Below, one piece after another: positions 1-8,395 of a stretch of 64,000 bases of DNA. Numbering within the stretch: the stretch's first letter is position 1; every line of letters starts with the position of its first letter. Under the pieces are notes generated by a model. That model was not told the DNA's origin. It saw nothing but the letters and a program-made list of their open reading frames with translations, and ran no database searches. The translations under genes were made by a program, and so were the position numbers. Location: NCBI GenBank assembly GCA_002350525.1, contig DEFA01000034.1, forward strand, positions 25,112-89,111, given 5' to 3'. Origin of the DNA: Lachnospiraceae bacterium UBA2864 (lineage in GTDB: Bacteria > Bacillota > Clostridia > Lachnospirales > Lachnospiraceae).

Positions 1-223
1 TACCTGTTACCATACCACGTCTTCTGGCTTTGCCATCGTAGTTGATGGTATTTACGTTTGCTACCTTTGTTCCTTCGAACATCTTCTCTACAGCTTCTTT
101 GATCTGTGATTTAGTAGCATCCGGATGTACAAGAAATGTGTACTTTTTCTCAGCCATAGCGTTCATACTCTTCTCTGTAAGAACCGGCTTAAGGATAATA
201 TCATAATACTTAAGATCTGCCAT
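1..223 (-). CDS. rplW: 50S ribosomal protein L23 (partial, 3' end outside window)
   Basis: The minus strand from the ATG at 223 reads [19 protein letters not shown] and continues through [12 protein letters not shown] and [13 protein letters not shown], the typical L23 N-terminal half. About 74 codons are present and the gene runs off the left edge. L23 binds 23S rRNA at the peptide exit tunnel and docks trigger factor and SRP. The start overlaps the rplD stop by one base (TAATG), so translation is probably coupled. Gene order rpsJ-rplC-rplD-rplW is the standard S10 operon. Confidence 0.95.
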   Translation of the reverse strand, partial: MADLKYYDIILKPVLTEKSMNAMAEKKYTFLVHPDATKSQIKEAVEKMFEGTKVANVNTINYDGKARRRGMVTG

Positions 224-843
224 TATGCGTACACCTCCTCGATAGCTTTTACGGCATCCTTTGTGATCACGAGTGCATCATGATTTAAGATGTCATATAC
301 ATTGATTGAATTTGTAGGTACTGTCTTTACATCAGGAATGTTTCTAGCTGAAAGTACCAGGTTGTCATTCTTCTCACTTGTTACTACAAGTGCCTTGTCA
401 GCCTTAAGGTTTCCAAGAACCTTAACGAATGCTGCTGTCTTAGGTGTATCCATATCAAGGTTATCTACAACGATGAGCTTCTCATCCTGAACCTTTGATG
501 TGAGTACTGAGAACAGAGCGATCTGCTTCTCACGCTTGTTCATCTTCTGTGCATAATCTCTTGGCTTTGGTGCAAATACAACACCACCGCCTGTCCACTG
601 TGGAGCTCTGATAGAACCCTGTCTAGCATGACCTGTTCCCTTCTGTCTCCAAGGCTTCTTTCCGCCTCCGCGAACCTCTGAACGTGTAAGTGCGCTCTGT
701 GTTCCCTGACGTCTGTTTGCAAGATGTGCAACAACTGCCTTATGAACTAGTGTTTCATTTATCTCGACACCGAAAATGTTATCTGATAAATCAATTGTTT
801 CAACTTCTTTACCATCGGTGTTATAAACGGATACTTTTGCCAT
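223..843 (-). CDS. rplD: 50S ribosomal protein L4
   Basis: The 206-residue product has the normal L4 length and carries the [22 protein letters not shown] loop region (two blocks near residues 44-66) followed by [17 protein letters not shown], the conserved internal extension that lines the exit tunnel. L4 is an assembly protein of the large subunit. In some bacteria it also represses its own S10 operon by binding the leader, which matters here because the operon has a long structured leader. It follows rplC by 26 bp with a good ribosome binding site and overlaps rplW by one base. Confidence 0.97.
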   Translation of the reverse strand: MAKVSVYNTDGKEVETIDLSDNIFGVEINETLVHKAVVAHLANRRQGTQSALTRSEVRGGGKKPWRQKGTGHARQGSIRAPQWTGGGVVFAPKPRDYAQKMNKREKQIALFSVLTSKVQDEKLIVVDNLDMDTPKTAAFVKVLGNLKADKALVVTSEKNDNLVLSARNIPDVKTVPTNSINVYDILNHDALVITKDAVKAIEEVYA

Positions 844-869
844 TTTTTATTTCCTCCTTCCGGTAAAGC

Positions 870-1556
870 TTATTTGCCAGCCTTAACTGATTCTGCTATG
901 CAAACGAGTGACTTCTTAGGTCCCGGAACTGCTCCTCTTACTAAGATTAAGTCGTTCTCTACATCTATCTTAACTACCTCAAGGTTCTGTACAGTAACCT
1001 GCTCTGTTCCCATATGACCAGGCATCTTCTTGCCCTTCATAACACGTCCCGGAGTAGTTGCTGATCCGTTAGAACCTGCATGACGGTGATACTTTGAACC
1101 ATGTCCTGAAGGACCTGACTTAAGGCCGTATCTCTTAAGACCGCCTGCGTATCCCTTACCCTTTGACTTAGCTGTTACATCAACCTTATCTCCTTCAGCG
1201 AAGATATCAGCCTTGATAACAGACTCACCAGGAACATACTCAGCAGCGTTCTCGAACTTAAACTCTCTTACGAACTTAGGAACTGCAACTCCTGCCTTCT
1301 TAGCATGTCCTACCTCAGCCTTTGTAGCACCGTGAGGATTTCTGATTACCTTTTTACCTGATCCGTCCTTTGTGACGATCTTTTCTTTAACTTCTCCGAA
1401 GCCAACCTGAACTGCTTCGTATCCGTCATTCTCGACTGTCTTTACCTGCAGTACATTGCAAGGACCAGCCTTTAATACTGTTACAGGAACAAGCTGTCCC
1501 TGCTCGTTGAAGATTTGAGTCATTCCGACTTTTTCAGCAAGTATTGCTTTCTTCAT
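870..1556 (-). CDS. rplC: 50S ribosomal protein L3
   Basis: The 228-residue product starts [20 protein letters not shown] and has the conserved loop [32 protein letters not shown] near residues 150-180, which reaches toward the peptidyl transferase centre. The length is slightly above E. coli L3 (209), as is common in clostridia, because of an insertion around residues 60-90. The ribosome binding site TAGGAGGAATT precedes the ATG. It is the second gene of the S10 operon, 114 bp downstream of rpsJ. That gap holds no gene that I can see. Confidence 0.97.
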   Translation of the reverse strand: MKKAILAEKVGMTQIFNEQGQLVPVTVLKAGPCNVLQVKTVENDGYEAVQVGFGEVKEKIVTKDGSGKKVIRNPHGATKAEVGHAKKAGVAVPKFVREFKFENAAEYVPGESVIKADIFAEGDKVDVTAKSKGKGYAGGLKRYGLKSGPSGHGSKYHRHAGSNGSATTPGRVMKGKKMPGHMGTEQVTVQNLEVVKIDVENDLILVRGAVPGPKKSLVCIAESVKAGK

Positions 1557-1670
1557 TTTTAAAATTCCTCCTAATAGAATTACAGCGGATTATCCCTCGG
1601 CATAAGGACAATCATACTAATGATTAGGTACATTTAAGTAACTAACATTACATCAACATTAAGCTTTGAT

Positions 1671-1982
1671 TTACTTAGCCTTGATCTCAAGGTATACACC
1701 GGCTGATATATCAAGCTTCTTAAGAATATCTGTTGTAGCCTTGTTCGGGTTGATTACATCGATAAGTCTCTTGTGGGTTCTCTGCTCGAACTGCTCTCTT
1801 GAATCCTTATACTTATGAACAGCTCTGAGGATTGTTACCTTCTCAACCTTTGTTGGCATCGGAATAGGACCGCTGACCTTTGCTCCTGTTCCCTTAACAG
1901 CTTCAACGATTTCCTTAGCTGCCTGATCAATAAGTGTATGATCATATGCCTTTAATGTGATTCTCATTACCTGATTAGACAT
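1671..1982 (-). CDS. rpsJ: 30S ribosomal protein S10 (NusE)
   Basis: The product is 103 residues from the ATG at 1982, beginning [20 protein letters not shown] and containing [16 protein letters not shown] and the C-terminal [13 protein letters not shown], all diagnostic for S10. The frame is open upstream, but the ribosome binding site AAGGAGGAGAC and family length (103 in E. coli) fix this start. S10 is part of the 30S head and, as NusE, of antitermination complexes. As usual, it opens the S10 operon, behind the promoter at 2289-2317 and its leader. Confidence 0.97.
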   Translation of the reverse strand: MSNQVMRITLKAYDHTLIDQAAKEIVEAVKGTGAKVSGPIPMPTKVEKVTILRAVHKYKDSREQFEQRTHKRLIDVINPNKATTDILKKLDISAGVYLEIKAK

Positions 1983-2282
1983 AAAAAAAGTCTCCTCCTT
2001 TTCGCACTTTTTAATGAGTACGACAAGCGGTGACTGTACAACTCTCCCGAGTGTTTCCTGCATTCTGCAAGATAATAGGGCGATATTCGCCCTCAACACC
2101 CGTCATCTCTGACTTCTGTCAGATGGTTATCGGTACAGTGACTTGCCGTCAAATATCTTAGACTTGACCTTCGCTCCACGAAATTACCTGTTCTAACCCT
2201 GTGTTTTACTAAAACACAAATATGCCGATTCATCCGGGTTACTTTCAGCAACTTTCGATTCAACGCTATCAATGTCACAGCA
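1983..2282 (-). promoter_or_regulatory. S10 operon 5' leader (structured untranslated RNA)
   Basis: About 300 nt separate the predicted transcription start (about 2282) from rpsJ and hold no convincing gene. Three short stem-loops are visible: arms GTGTTTTA/TAAAACAC at 2201-2217, TCTGAC/GTCAGA at 2108-2123, and GGGCGA/TCGCCC at 2078-2092. Long structured leaders of ribosomal operons are often binding sites for an encoded protein; in enterobacteria L4 does this for the S10 operon. Autoregulation here is inferred from length and structure only. I see no uracil-tailed attenuator. Confidence 0.5.
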
Positions 2283-2288
2283 AGACGT

Positions 2289-2317
2289 AGTATATAACAT
2301 CTTTCAGAAGATTGCAA
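2289..2317 (-). promoter_or_regulatory. Promoter of the S10 operon
   Basis: On the minus strand TTGCAA (2312-2317) is followed by exactly 17 bp and TATACT (2289-2294). These are close to the sigma-A consensus with ideal spacing, and an A-rich stretch (about 2320-2350) lies upstream like an UP element. It is the only good promoter in the 475 bp before rpsJ. Confidence 0.75.
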
Positions 2318-2365
2318 GAAGTTTTTTATTATTTTTTTTAAGCCGTTTTTTACTGTTTTTTTAAC

Positions 2366-2402
2366 CGGAATCCCCGTAAGTATGCGCTCTGCGGGGATTC
2401 CG
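2366..2402 (-). terminator. Strong stem-loop after the oxidoreductase operon
   Basis: An 11-bp perfect stem (CGGAATCCCCG with CGGGGATTCCG) and a 15-nt loop lie 55 bp past the DUF1667 gene and just upstream of the S10 promoter. It sits where a terminator is expected, but on the minus strand the stem is followed by GGTTAAAAAAA, so the usual U-run is missing. It could be an atypical terminator or an mRNA 3'-end protector. Confidence 0.45.
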
Positions 2403-2457
2403 TTATAATTTTCTTTTCGGACCAAATCGCTGCCTGTTACTATTTGCAGTCAGCTTC

Positions 2458-2808
2458 CTATGCAATAGTTCTCGTTGCGACCACCGGAATATCCGTTCCC
2501 GCTGTTCCTTCTATAATAATATCACCTGTCCTGACAGGAGTATGAACTTCGGCTTTCTTTATCTCATCCATACACTCGAATATCTTCTCTTTCGGTATCG
2601 GGCTCTTCGTCTTAACCGGAATGCTTACACCTTCGGAGGTCCTTACCGTTGTTGTGACCATTCTGGATGGAGCCGTAAGTTCCGATATCGCATAATCATG
2701 TCCTCTCTGACATGTGTTTCCCGAAACGGAGATTATCTCATCTCCCTCGGTCTCAACGCTGAGTCTGCAGCCCATCGGACAGCAGATGCATGTTAATTCC
2801 TTAATCAT
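2458..2808 (-). CDS. DUF1667 domain protein (small cysteine-rich redox partner)
   Basis: This 116-residue protein begins MIKELTCICCPMGC and has a further conserved Cys in GNTCQRGHDYA. The pattern CxxCCPMGC...CxRG is typical of DUF1667, a small protein that accompanies GlpA/GlpB-like FAD oxidoreductases in clostridia and Thermotoga. The cysteines suggest an iron-sulfur or zinc site, which is inference. It is the last gene of a three-gene operon and starts 4 bp after the upstream gene stops. Its specific activity is unknown to me. Confidence 0.8.
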   Translation of the reverse strand: MIKELTCICCPMGCRLSVETEGDEIISVSGNTCQRGHDYAISELTAPSRMVTTTVRTSEGVSIPVKTKSPIPKEKIFECMDEIKKAEVHTPVRTGDIIIEGTAGTDIPVVATRTIA

Positions 2809-2812
2809 AGAC

Positions 2813-4072
2813 TCATCCCTCTTCTATCTCTACAGTAATATCGCCGCCGATTCCTTCCAGAATCTCTTTTCTGATCTTCACGTCCTGCATCTCACTCGGA
2901 ATAAGGACCATAGTCTTCTTCCGGAGAAGTTCGGCATCGTTACATTTCACAACTATGCTGGCACCTTTATATATTCCCGTAACTCTGAATCTAAGATGTA
3001 TATCATTTTTTATATTATCCGGAGAAATGCTGTTAGGCACAGTATATCTTACACCGTTTTTCGGAATAAACCTATAGCTTTCGCCGTTTTCGACATTCAA
3101 GCCCTGATGCATTACATAATCAGCCGCACTTTCGCCGGCGATCGAGGCTTCCGAAGAAACGAAGTCTACGAGGTCATGTACATGAAGCACATTTCCGCAG
3201 GCAAATACACCTTCTATATCCGTCTCCAGTTTATCATTCACGAGCGGACCGTTAGTGAGCGGATTGATATCCACACCACAGCTTCTTGAAAGCTCATTCT
3301 CCGGAATAAGTCCGCACGACAGAAGCAGCGTATCACAGGGATATAAAACTTCCGTTCCCGGAATCGGCTTACCGCCGTCCACCTCTGCTACAACCACACC
3401 TTCCAATCTGTCTCTTCCTTTTATATCCACAATAGTATGACTGAGGAGAAGCGGTATACCGTAATCATTCAGACACTGCTCAATATTCCTGTTAAGTCCG
3501 TTTGAATATGGCATAAGCTCAAATACCGCCTGTACATGGGCTCCTTCAAGCGTCATACGTCTGGCCATGATAAGACCTATATCGCCCGAACCGAGGATTA
3601 CAACCTCTTTACCCGGAAGTACTCCTTCTATATTAATGAGTCTCTGGGCGGTTCCTGCGGTATATATTCCCTGCGGCCTGCAGCCCGGGATTCCGAGAGC
3701 TCCTCTCGGACGTTCTCTGCAGCCCATAGCAAGAATCACCGCTTTCGCACCGACACTTTCAACGCCTCTCGCGCTGCTTAGTATGGTAACCGTCTTATCA
3801 CGTGCAACATCAAGAACCATGGTTCCGGTCTCATAGGCAATACCTAATTCCTTCACCATATCACTGTAGCGTTCTGCATATTCAGGTCCGGTCAGTTCTT
3901 CCTTAAAGGTATGAAGTCCGAATCCGTTATGGATGCACTGATTAAGTATTCCTCCGAGAACACCGTCTCTTTCAAATATAATTATATCATCAAGCCCTGC
4001 CTTCTTCGCCGATACCGCTGCTGCCATTCCGGCCGGGCCGCCTCCTATTATCACAAGATCATATTCACGCAT
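2813..4072 (-). CDS. NAD(P)/FAD-dependent oxidoreductase (GlpB/thioredoxin-reductase-like fold)
   Basis: The N-terminus REYDLVIIGGGPAGMAAA is a dinucleotide-binding GxGxxG motif for FAD. A second Rossmann motif VVILGSGDIGLIMARR sits near residues 155-170 and would bind NAD(P)H. The motif IEGVFACGN before the final third is the usual FAD-binding DG/CGN segment. The ATG at 4072 is preferred over an upstream in-frame GTG because AGGGGG lies 8 nt before it. It follows the GlpA-like gene closely. By context it would relay electrons from the dehydrogenase subunit; the physiological substrate is not evident. Confidence 0.85.
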   Translation of the reverse strand: MREYDLVIIGGGPAGMAAAVSAKKAGLDDIIIFERDGVLGGILNQCIHNGFGLHTFKEELTGPEYAERYSDMVKELGIAYETGTMVLDVARDKTVTILSSARGVESVGAKAVILAMGCRERPRGALGIPGCRPQGIYTAGTAQRLINIEGVLPGKEVVILGSGDIGLIMARRMTLEGAHVQAVFELMPYSNGLNRNIEQCLNDYGIPLLLSHTIVDIKGRDRLEGVVVAEVDGGKPIPGTEVLYPCDTLLLSCGLIPENELSRSCGVDINPLTNGPLVNDKLETDIEGVFACGNVLHVHDLVDFVSSEASIAGESAADYVMHQGLNVENGESYRFIPKNGVRYTVPNSISPDNIKNDIHLRFRVTGIYKGASIVVKCNDAELLRKKTMVLIPSEMQDVKIRKEILEGIGGDITVEIEEG

Positions 4073-4084
4073 CGCACACACCCC

Positions 4085-5476
4085 CTAATGTTTCTTAACA
4101 TCGCCAAGTGCTATGCCGCAACTCTCAGCAATCAGTGCCATTACCTTAGGAGAGCAGAAGCCCGCCTGACATCTTCCCATGCCTGCTCTGGTCCTTCTCT
4201 TAACACCGTCGATCGTTGTCGCGCCAAGCGGCCGGTTGATTGCATCGAGTATCTCACCTTCCGTAACCGTCTCGCATCGACATACAATGCTGCCGTATGC
4301 CGGATTCTCTTTTATAAGTTCATTCTGCTCTTCTCTTGTAAGGAGTGCAAAATGCTTCACTCCGGTTCTTGTCTCTATAAAGTTTTCTTTTCTTGTAAGA
4401 TCACGTTTTTTACCGAATATCTCAGCAACATACTCTCCTATAGCCGGAGCACTGCTGAGTCCCGGTGATTCTATTCCCAGAACATCTATGAATCCATCAC
4501 GTGATTCTTCTATTGTAAAATCCCCGGTCTCTCCTACCGCTCTGAGACCCGAGAAATTAGTAATCGCCTTATTAAACGGAATATTTTTTACGGAAAGGCA
4601 TGCCTTCTCTTTTATAAAGCCGAGACCTTCCGATGTGGTAGCCGTATCATCCTTATCTTCTATATTTACGGCTGTCGGTCCTGCCAGGATATTTCCGTGT
4701 ACCGTAGGAGTAACAAGCACTCCCTTTCCCATTTTGGTCGGCATCTGAAACAGGGTTCTTGATATCAGGTTTCCTGCCTCTTTATCAAGAAGATAGTATT
4801 CTCCTCTTCTCGGTATGATATTTGTCTTCTTATCACATACCATGTTGTGGATCTTATCCGCATAAACTCCCGCACAATTGATAACGGTTCCTGCTTCGTA
4901 CACACCATTATCCGTTTCAACCGAATATCCGGAATCCGTAACAGCGATATTTTTTACCTCGGTATTAAATATGAACTCCGCTCCGTTGGCGTAAGCATTT
5001 TCAGCAAACGCGATCGTCATCTCAAACGGACATACCACTCCCGAGGTTTCCGCAAGGAGAGCCCCTGCCACATTTTCACTGAGAGAAGGTTCTATCTTAC
5101 GCGCTTCTTCTCCTGTAAGAATAGAGAGTCCTTCCACTCCGTTGGCAATACCTCTGTCATACAGTTCTTTAAGCCCGTCCGTCTCTGCTTCATCAAAGCA
5201 CAGGACCATGGCTCCGTTTCGATTATATGCAAAGTCCAGCTGCTTTGAGAGTTCCGGTATCATATTGCTTCCCCGAACATTCAGCTTTGCCTTAAGCGTT
5301 CCGGTTGCGGCATCGAAACCCGCATGGACTATTCCGCTGTTGGCTTTACTTGTTCCTTCGCATACATCACTCTCTTTTTCGATAACACAGATACTGAGTC
5401 TGTATTTTGAGAGTTCTCTTGCTACGGCGCATCCTATAACCCCCGCACCGATAACCAGTACATCATACACTTTCAC
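4085..5476 (-). CDS. GlpA-like FAD-dependent dehydrogenase with C-terminal BFD-type [2Fe-2S] domain
   Basis: The 463-residue product begins VYDVLVIGAGVIGCAVARELSKY (DAO-type FAD fold) and matches the glycerol-3-phosphate dehydrogenase / L-2-hydroxyglutarate oxidase family. The last ~60 residues contain VCRCETVTEGE and GRCQAGFC, the four-cysteine BFD-like [2Fe-2S] domain found in anaerobic GlpA. The start is GTG at 5476 with AAGGGGATGA just upstream; an ATG nearby is out of frame. With the next two genes it forms a probable complex oxidising glycerol-3-phosphate or a 2-hydroxyacid. No glycerol kinase or facilitator gene lies nearby, so glycerol-3-phosphate as the substrate is only a guess. Confidence 0.85.
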   Translation of the reverse strand: MKVYDVLVIGAGVIGCAVARELSKYRLSICVIEKESDVCEGTSKANSGIVHAGFDAATGTLKAKLNVRGSNMIPELSKQLDFAYNRNGAMVLCFDEAETDGLKELYDRGIANGVEGLSILTGEEARKIEPSLSENVAGALLAETSGVVCPFEMTIAFAENAYANGAEFIFNTEVKNIAVTDSGYSVETDNGVYEAGTVINCAGVYADKIHNMVCDKKTNIIPRRGEYYLLDKEAGNLISRTLFQMPTKMGKGVLVTPTVHGNILAGPTAVNIEDKDDTATTSEGLGFIKEKACLSVKNIPFNKAITNFSGLRAVGETGDFTIEESRDGFIDVLGIESPGLSSAPAIGEYVAEIFGKKRDLTRKENFIETRTGVKHFALLTREEQNELIKENPAYGSIVCRCETVTEGEILDAINRPLGATTIDGVKRRTRAGMGRCQAGFCSPKVMALIAESCGIALGDVKKH

Positions 5477-5523
5477 TCATCCCCTTTTTACAACCCTTAT
5501 GGTTTTATATTATCTTTATTCAG

Positions 5524-6432
5524 TTACTTCGAAGTCCAACGTCCTGCCGCCCCACATGGCAGTGCGTAATCCGAATCTCTTACGGGAAGGCCCAGTTCGG
5601 ATGACTCAACCTTACCTCCGTAATTCTTTACCACAGTACTTCCTATCATATAAGAGAGAACTCCCGGCTGAAGTCCTGTGGTATATGAGTTAACGAGGAA
5701 GAACAGTGCATCATCCGAAAGCAGTTCTGCCGTAAGGCCTATAAGTTCATATACAGCTTCTTCTATCTTCCAGATTTCACCCTTCGGTCCTCTTCCGTAA
5801 GACGGAGGATCCATTATAATACCATCATATTTATTACCGCGTCTTATCTCGCGTTCAACAAACTTTTTGCAATCATCTACGAGCCATCTGATCGGTGCAT
5901 CGCCAAGTCCCGAGGATACGGCATTTTCCTTCGCCCAGCCTACCATACCTTTAGATGCGTCAACATGAGTCACTCTCGCACCCGCAGCCGCAGCTGCTAT
6001 GGTCGCACCACCCGTATATGCAAAAAGATTGAGCACCTTTACAGGTCTTTCACTGTCGGCACTTCTTCCTTCTTCCTTCACAGCCTTATTTATAATAGAA
6101 GAAAACCAATCCCAGTTTGCGGCCTGCTCGGGAAAGAGTCCCGTATGTTTAAAAGCAAAAGGCTTAAGATTAAATGTAAGGCGCTTTCCGATTCCTAAAT
6201 CGTAACCTATGCTCCACTCTTCCGGAAGATTATAGGTTTTCCACTCTCCTCCTCCTTTGTTGCTTCTGAAATAGTGTCCGTTCAGCTTTCTCCATTCCGG
6301 AGAAACCTTCTCTGTATTCCATATAACCTGCGGATCCGGTCTGAGCAGGATGTAACCGCCCCAATTTTCAAGCTTCTCCCCTTCCGAAGTATCTAAAACT
6401 TCATAATCTTTCCATCTGTCTGCAAGCCACAT
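5524..6432 (-). CDS. Class I SAM-dependent methyltransferase, RlmI/RlmK-like
   Basis: The protein has the SAM-binding motif VLNLFAYTGGATIAAAAAGA, the acidic residue in VTHVDASKGMV, and the catalytic-type motif IIMDPPSYGRGPKGE, as in rRNA cytosine/guanine methyltransferases related to RlmI and the C-terminal half of RlmKL. An N-terminal ~80-residue region (WLADRWKDYEVLD) is conserved in the family. The ATG at 6432 is chosen because AAAGGAAAC lies 5-6 nt upstream; the longer frame would need a TTG inside the citrate synthase gene. Its RNA target is unknown. It is last in the run that starts with malic enzyme. Confidence 0.8.
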   Translation of the reverse strand: MWLADRWKDYEVLDTSEGEKLENWGGYILLRPDPQVIWNTEKVSPEWRKLNGHYFRSNKGGGEWKTYNLPEEWSIGYDLGIGKRLTFNLKPFAFKHTGLFPEQAANWDWFSSIINKAVKEEGRSADSERPVKVLNLFAYTGGATIAAAAAGARVTHVDASKGMVGWAKENAVSSGLGDAPIRWLVDDCKKFVEREIRRGNKYDGIIMDPPSYGRGPKGEIWKIEEAVYELIGLTAELLSDDALFFLVNSYTTGLQPGVLSYMIGSTVVKNYGGKVESSELGLPVRDSDYALPCGAAGRWTSK

Positions 6433-6446
6433 ATTGTTTCCTTTCT

Positions 6447-7808
6447 CTACCAATCTCTTTCTTCAATAGGCAGATATTCTTTATGTTCGCCTACGTATTT
6501 GTATGCAGGTCTTATGATCTTTCCGTTGTTTACAAGTTCTTCGATTCTGTGTGCCGTCCAGCCTGCGATACGGGCGATGGCAAAAATCGGTGTGAAAAGT
6601 TCCATTGGGATTCTCAGCATTGTATATACAAGTCCGCTGTAGAAGTCTACATTAGCGCATACAGGCTTCTTCATATCACGGTTCTTCATAATAAGTTTCT
6701 TAGCTATATTCTCAACTCTGTCATAGAGAGCGAATTCCTTCTCGAAACCTTCCTCTTCGGAAAGACGTCTCGCATATTCCTTGAGGATAACCGCTCTCGG
6801 ATCGGACAGCGTATAGATAGCATGTCCCATACCGTATATAAGTCCCGAATGATCGAAGCCCTTCTTATCAAGAAGGCCCTGGAGATAATTTGTGATCTCC
6901 TTATCATTCTCCCAGTCGGAAATGTTACTCTTCAGATCGGCAAACATCTGCTGAACCTTAAGGTTTGCACCACCGTGTCTCGGTCCCTTGAGTGATCCGA
7001 GGGATCCTGCTATGGTCGAATAGGTATCCGTTCCCGAGGTTGTAATTACATGAGAAGTAAATGTAGAGTTGTTACCACCTCCGTGCTCGGCATGAAGCAC
7101 GAGACATATATCCAGAACCGCAGCTTCAAGCTCGGTATATTTCGGATCAGATCTGAGAAGTCTCAGTATATTCTCCGCAGTTGAAAGTTCCGGCTTCGGT
7201 CTGTGAATGATAAGACTCGCATCATGGAACTTGTGTCTGTAACTCTGATATCCGTATGCTGCTATAACAGGAAAACGAGCTATAAGTCCGAGTGATTGCT
7301 CGAGCACATGTTTTATGGATATATTGTCCGGATCATCATCATATGTATATAAAGTAAGAACGCATCTCTCAAGTGTATTCATGATGTTATGGCTCGGAGC
7401 CTTCATGATAACATCTCTGTTAAAATTATCCGGAAGAGATCTCATATCTCCTATAACCTTCATGAACTCGCTGAGTTGAGATTCCGTCGGAAGTTCACCG
7501 AAAAGGAGCAGGAATATTGTTTCTTCAAATCCGTGACAGGTTCCGTAAAAACCTTCGACAAGTGATTTAACATTGTATCCCTGAAAATAAAGCTCTCCGT
7601 CTATAGGAGTTCTCACTCCGTTTATATCTCTGAATCCGTTAACATCGGATATTTCCGTGAGACCCGTAAGAACACCTTTTCCGTCCGAGTCACGAAGTCC
7701 TCTTTTAACATCATATTTCTTATAAAGTGTCTGGTCGATCTGTCCGCTGTCTCCGCAGAACTCCACATACTTATCTATAAGCTCATTTATCTCTACACTT
7801 TCTATCAT
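6447..7808 (-). CDS. gltA: Citrate synthase
   Basis: This 453-residue protein has the citrate synthase signature LHAEHGGGNNSTFTSHV, with an active-site His, and the second block GSLKGPRHGGANLKVQ, with the His that binds oxaloacetate. The Asp-containing FALYDRVE and the Arg-rich C-terminal part are also present. It condenses acetyl-CoA and oxaloacetate. In a fermentative anaerobe this probably feeds 2-oxoglutarate and glutamate synthesis rather than a full cycle. The start overlaps the stop of the phosphoesterase gene (ATGA). A 2-methylcitrate synthase cannot be excluded, but no prp genes are nearby. Confidence 0.93.
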   Translation of the reverse strand: MIESVEINELIDKYVEFCGDSGQIDQTLYKKYDVKRGLRDSDGKGVLTGLTEISDVNGFRDINGVRTPIDGELYFQGYNVKSLVEGFYGTCHGFEETIFLLLFGELPTESQLSEFMKVIGDMRSLPDNFNRDVIMKAPSHNIMNTLERCVLTLYTYDDDPDNISIKHVLEQSLGLIARFPVIAAYGYQSYRHKFHDASLIIHRPKPELSTAENILRLLRSDPKYTELEAAVLDICLVLHAEHGGGNNSTFTSHVITTSGTDTYSTIAGSLGSLKGPRHGGANLKVQQMFADLKSNISDWENDKEITNYLQGLLDKKGFDHSGLIYGMGHAIYTLSDPRAVILKEYARRLSEEEGFEKEFALYDRVENIAKKLIMKNRDMKKPVCANVDFYSGLVYTMLRIPMELFTPIFAIARIAGWTAHRIEELVNNGKIIRPAYKYVGEHKEYLPIEERDW

Positions 7809-8395
7809 AGCTCTATCGTATACCTTTCGAATGCATTTATGATCCTTGTATCATTATATGTATCTTCACGCTTTACATTTCTACCGTAATTAAGATGAAC
7901 ATGTCCGTGAACAAAAAGCTTCGGATGATACTTATCCATAATATCTCTGAATACCATAAATCCTCTGTGCGGAAGATCATCCTGATCGTTGATACCACGT
8001 GCCGGACTGTGAGTAAGAAGGATATCCACGCCTCCCGCCTTCCAAAGTTTAAACCTGAGTTTCCTGTATCGCGCCCTCATTTCTTTTTCGGTATACTGAT
8101 ACTTGCTCATATTGTAGCACATACTTCCTCCAAGCCCCATTATCCTGAGCCCCTTATAAGTATATACCGTATCGTCCACGCATATACATCCGTCCGGCGG
8201 AGTCTTATCATAACAGGTGTCATGATTTCCGTGCACATACAGAACCGGCGCCGTCGTGTAGGTAGCTATAAAGGACAGGTACTGCGGTGCCAGATCCCCT
8301 GCGGCAAGCACAAGGTCCAGTCCCTCAAGCTTGGATTTCTCGAAGAAATCCCACAGATATTTAGATTCCAGATCAGCCAGTAACAGTATTTTCAT
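7805..8395 (-). CDS. Small calcineurin-like metallophosphoesterase
   Basis: The 196-residue product carries the metallophosphoesterase blocks in order: DLESKYL near the N-terminus in place of DxH, AAGDLAP, VHGNHDT, LLTHSPA and FVHGHVH. The first block has S where the second metal-binding His is usual, so one metal site may differ. No signal peptide is present, so it should be cytosolic. The substrate is unknown. It overlaps the end of the ParB/BMP gene by 23 bp and citrate synthase by 4 bp, so all are probably co-translated. Confidence 0.8.
   Translation of the reverse strand: MKILLLADLESKYLWDFFEKSKLEGLDLVLAAGDLAPQYLSFIATYTTAPVLYVHGNHDTCYDKTPPDGCICVDDTVYTYKGLRIMGLGGSMCYNMSKYQYTEKEMRARYRKLRFKLWKAGGVDILLTHSPARGINDQDDLPHRGFMVFRDIMDKYHPKLFVHGHVHLNYGRNVKREDTYNDTRIINAFERYTIEL

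Noticed and set aside
2093..2425. Open minus-strand frame of 110 codons upstream of rpsJ
   Set aside because: It crosses the S10 promoter, leader and an 11-bp hairpin and has an odd, basic composition with no ribosome binding site; the region is regulatory.
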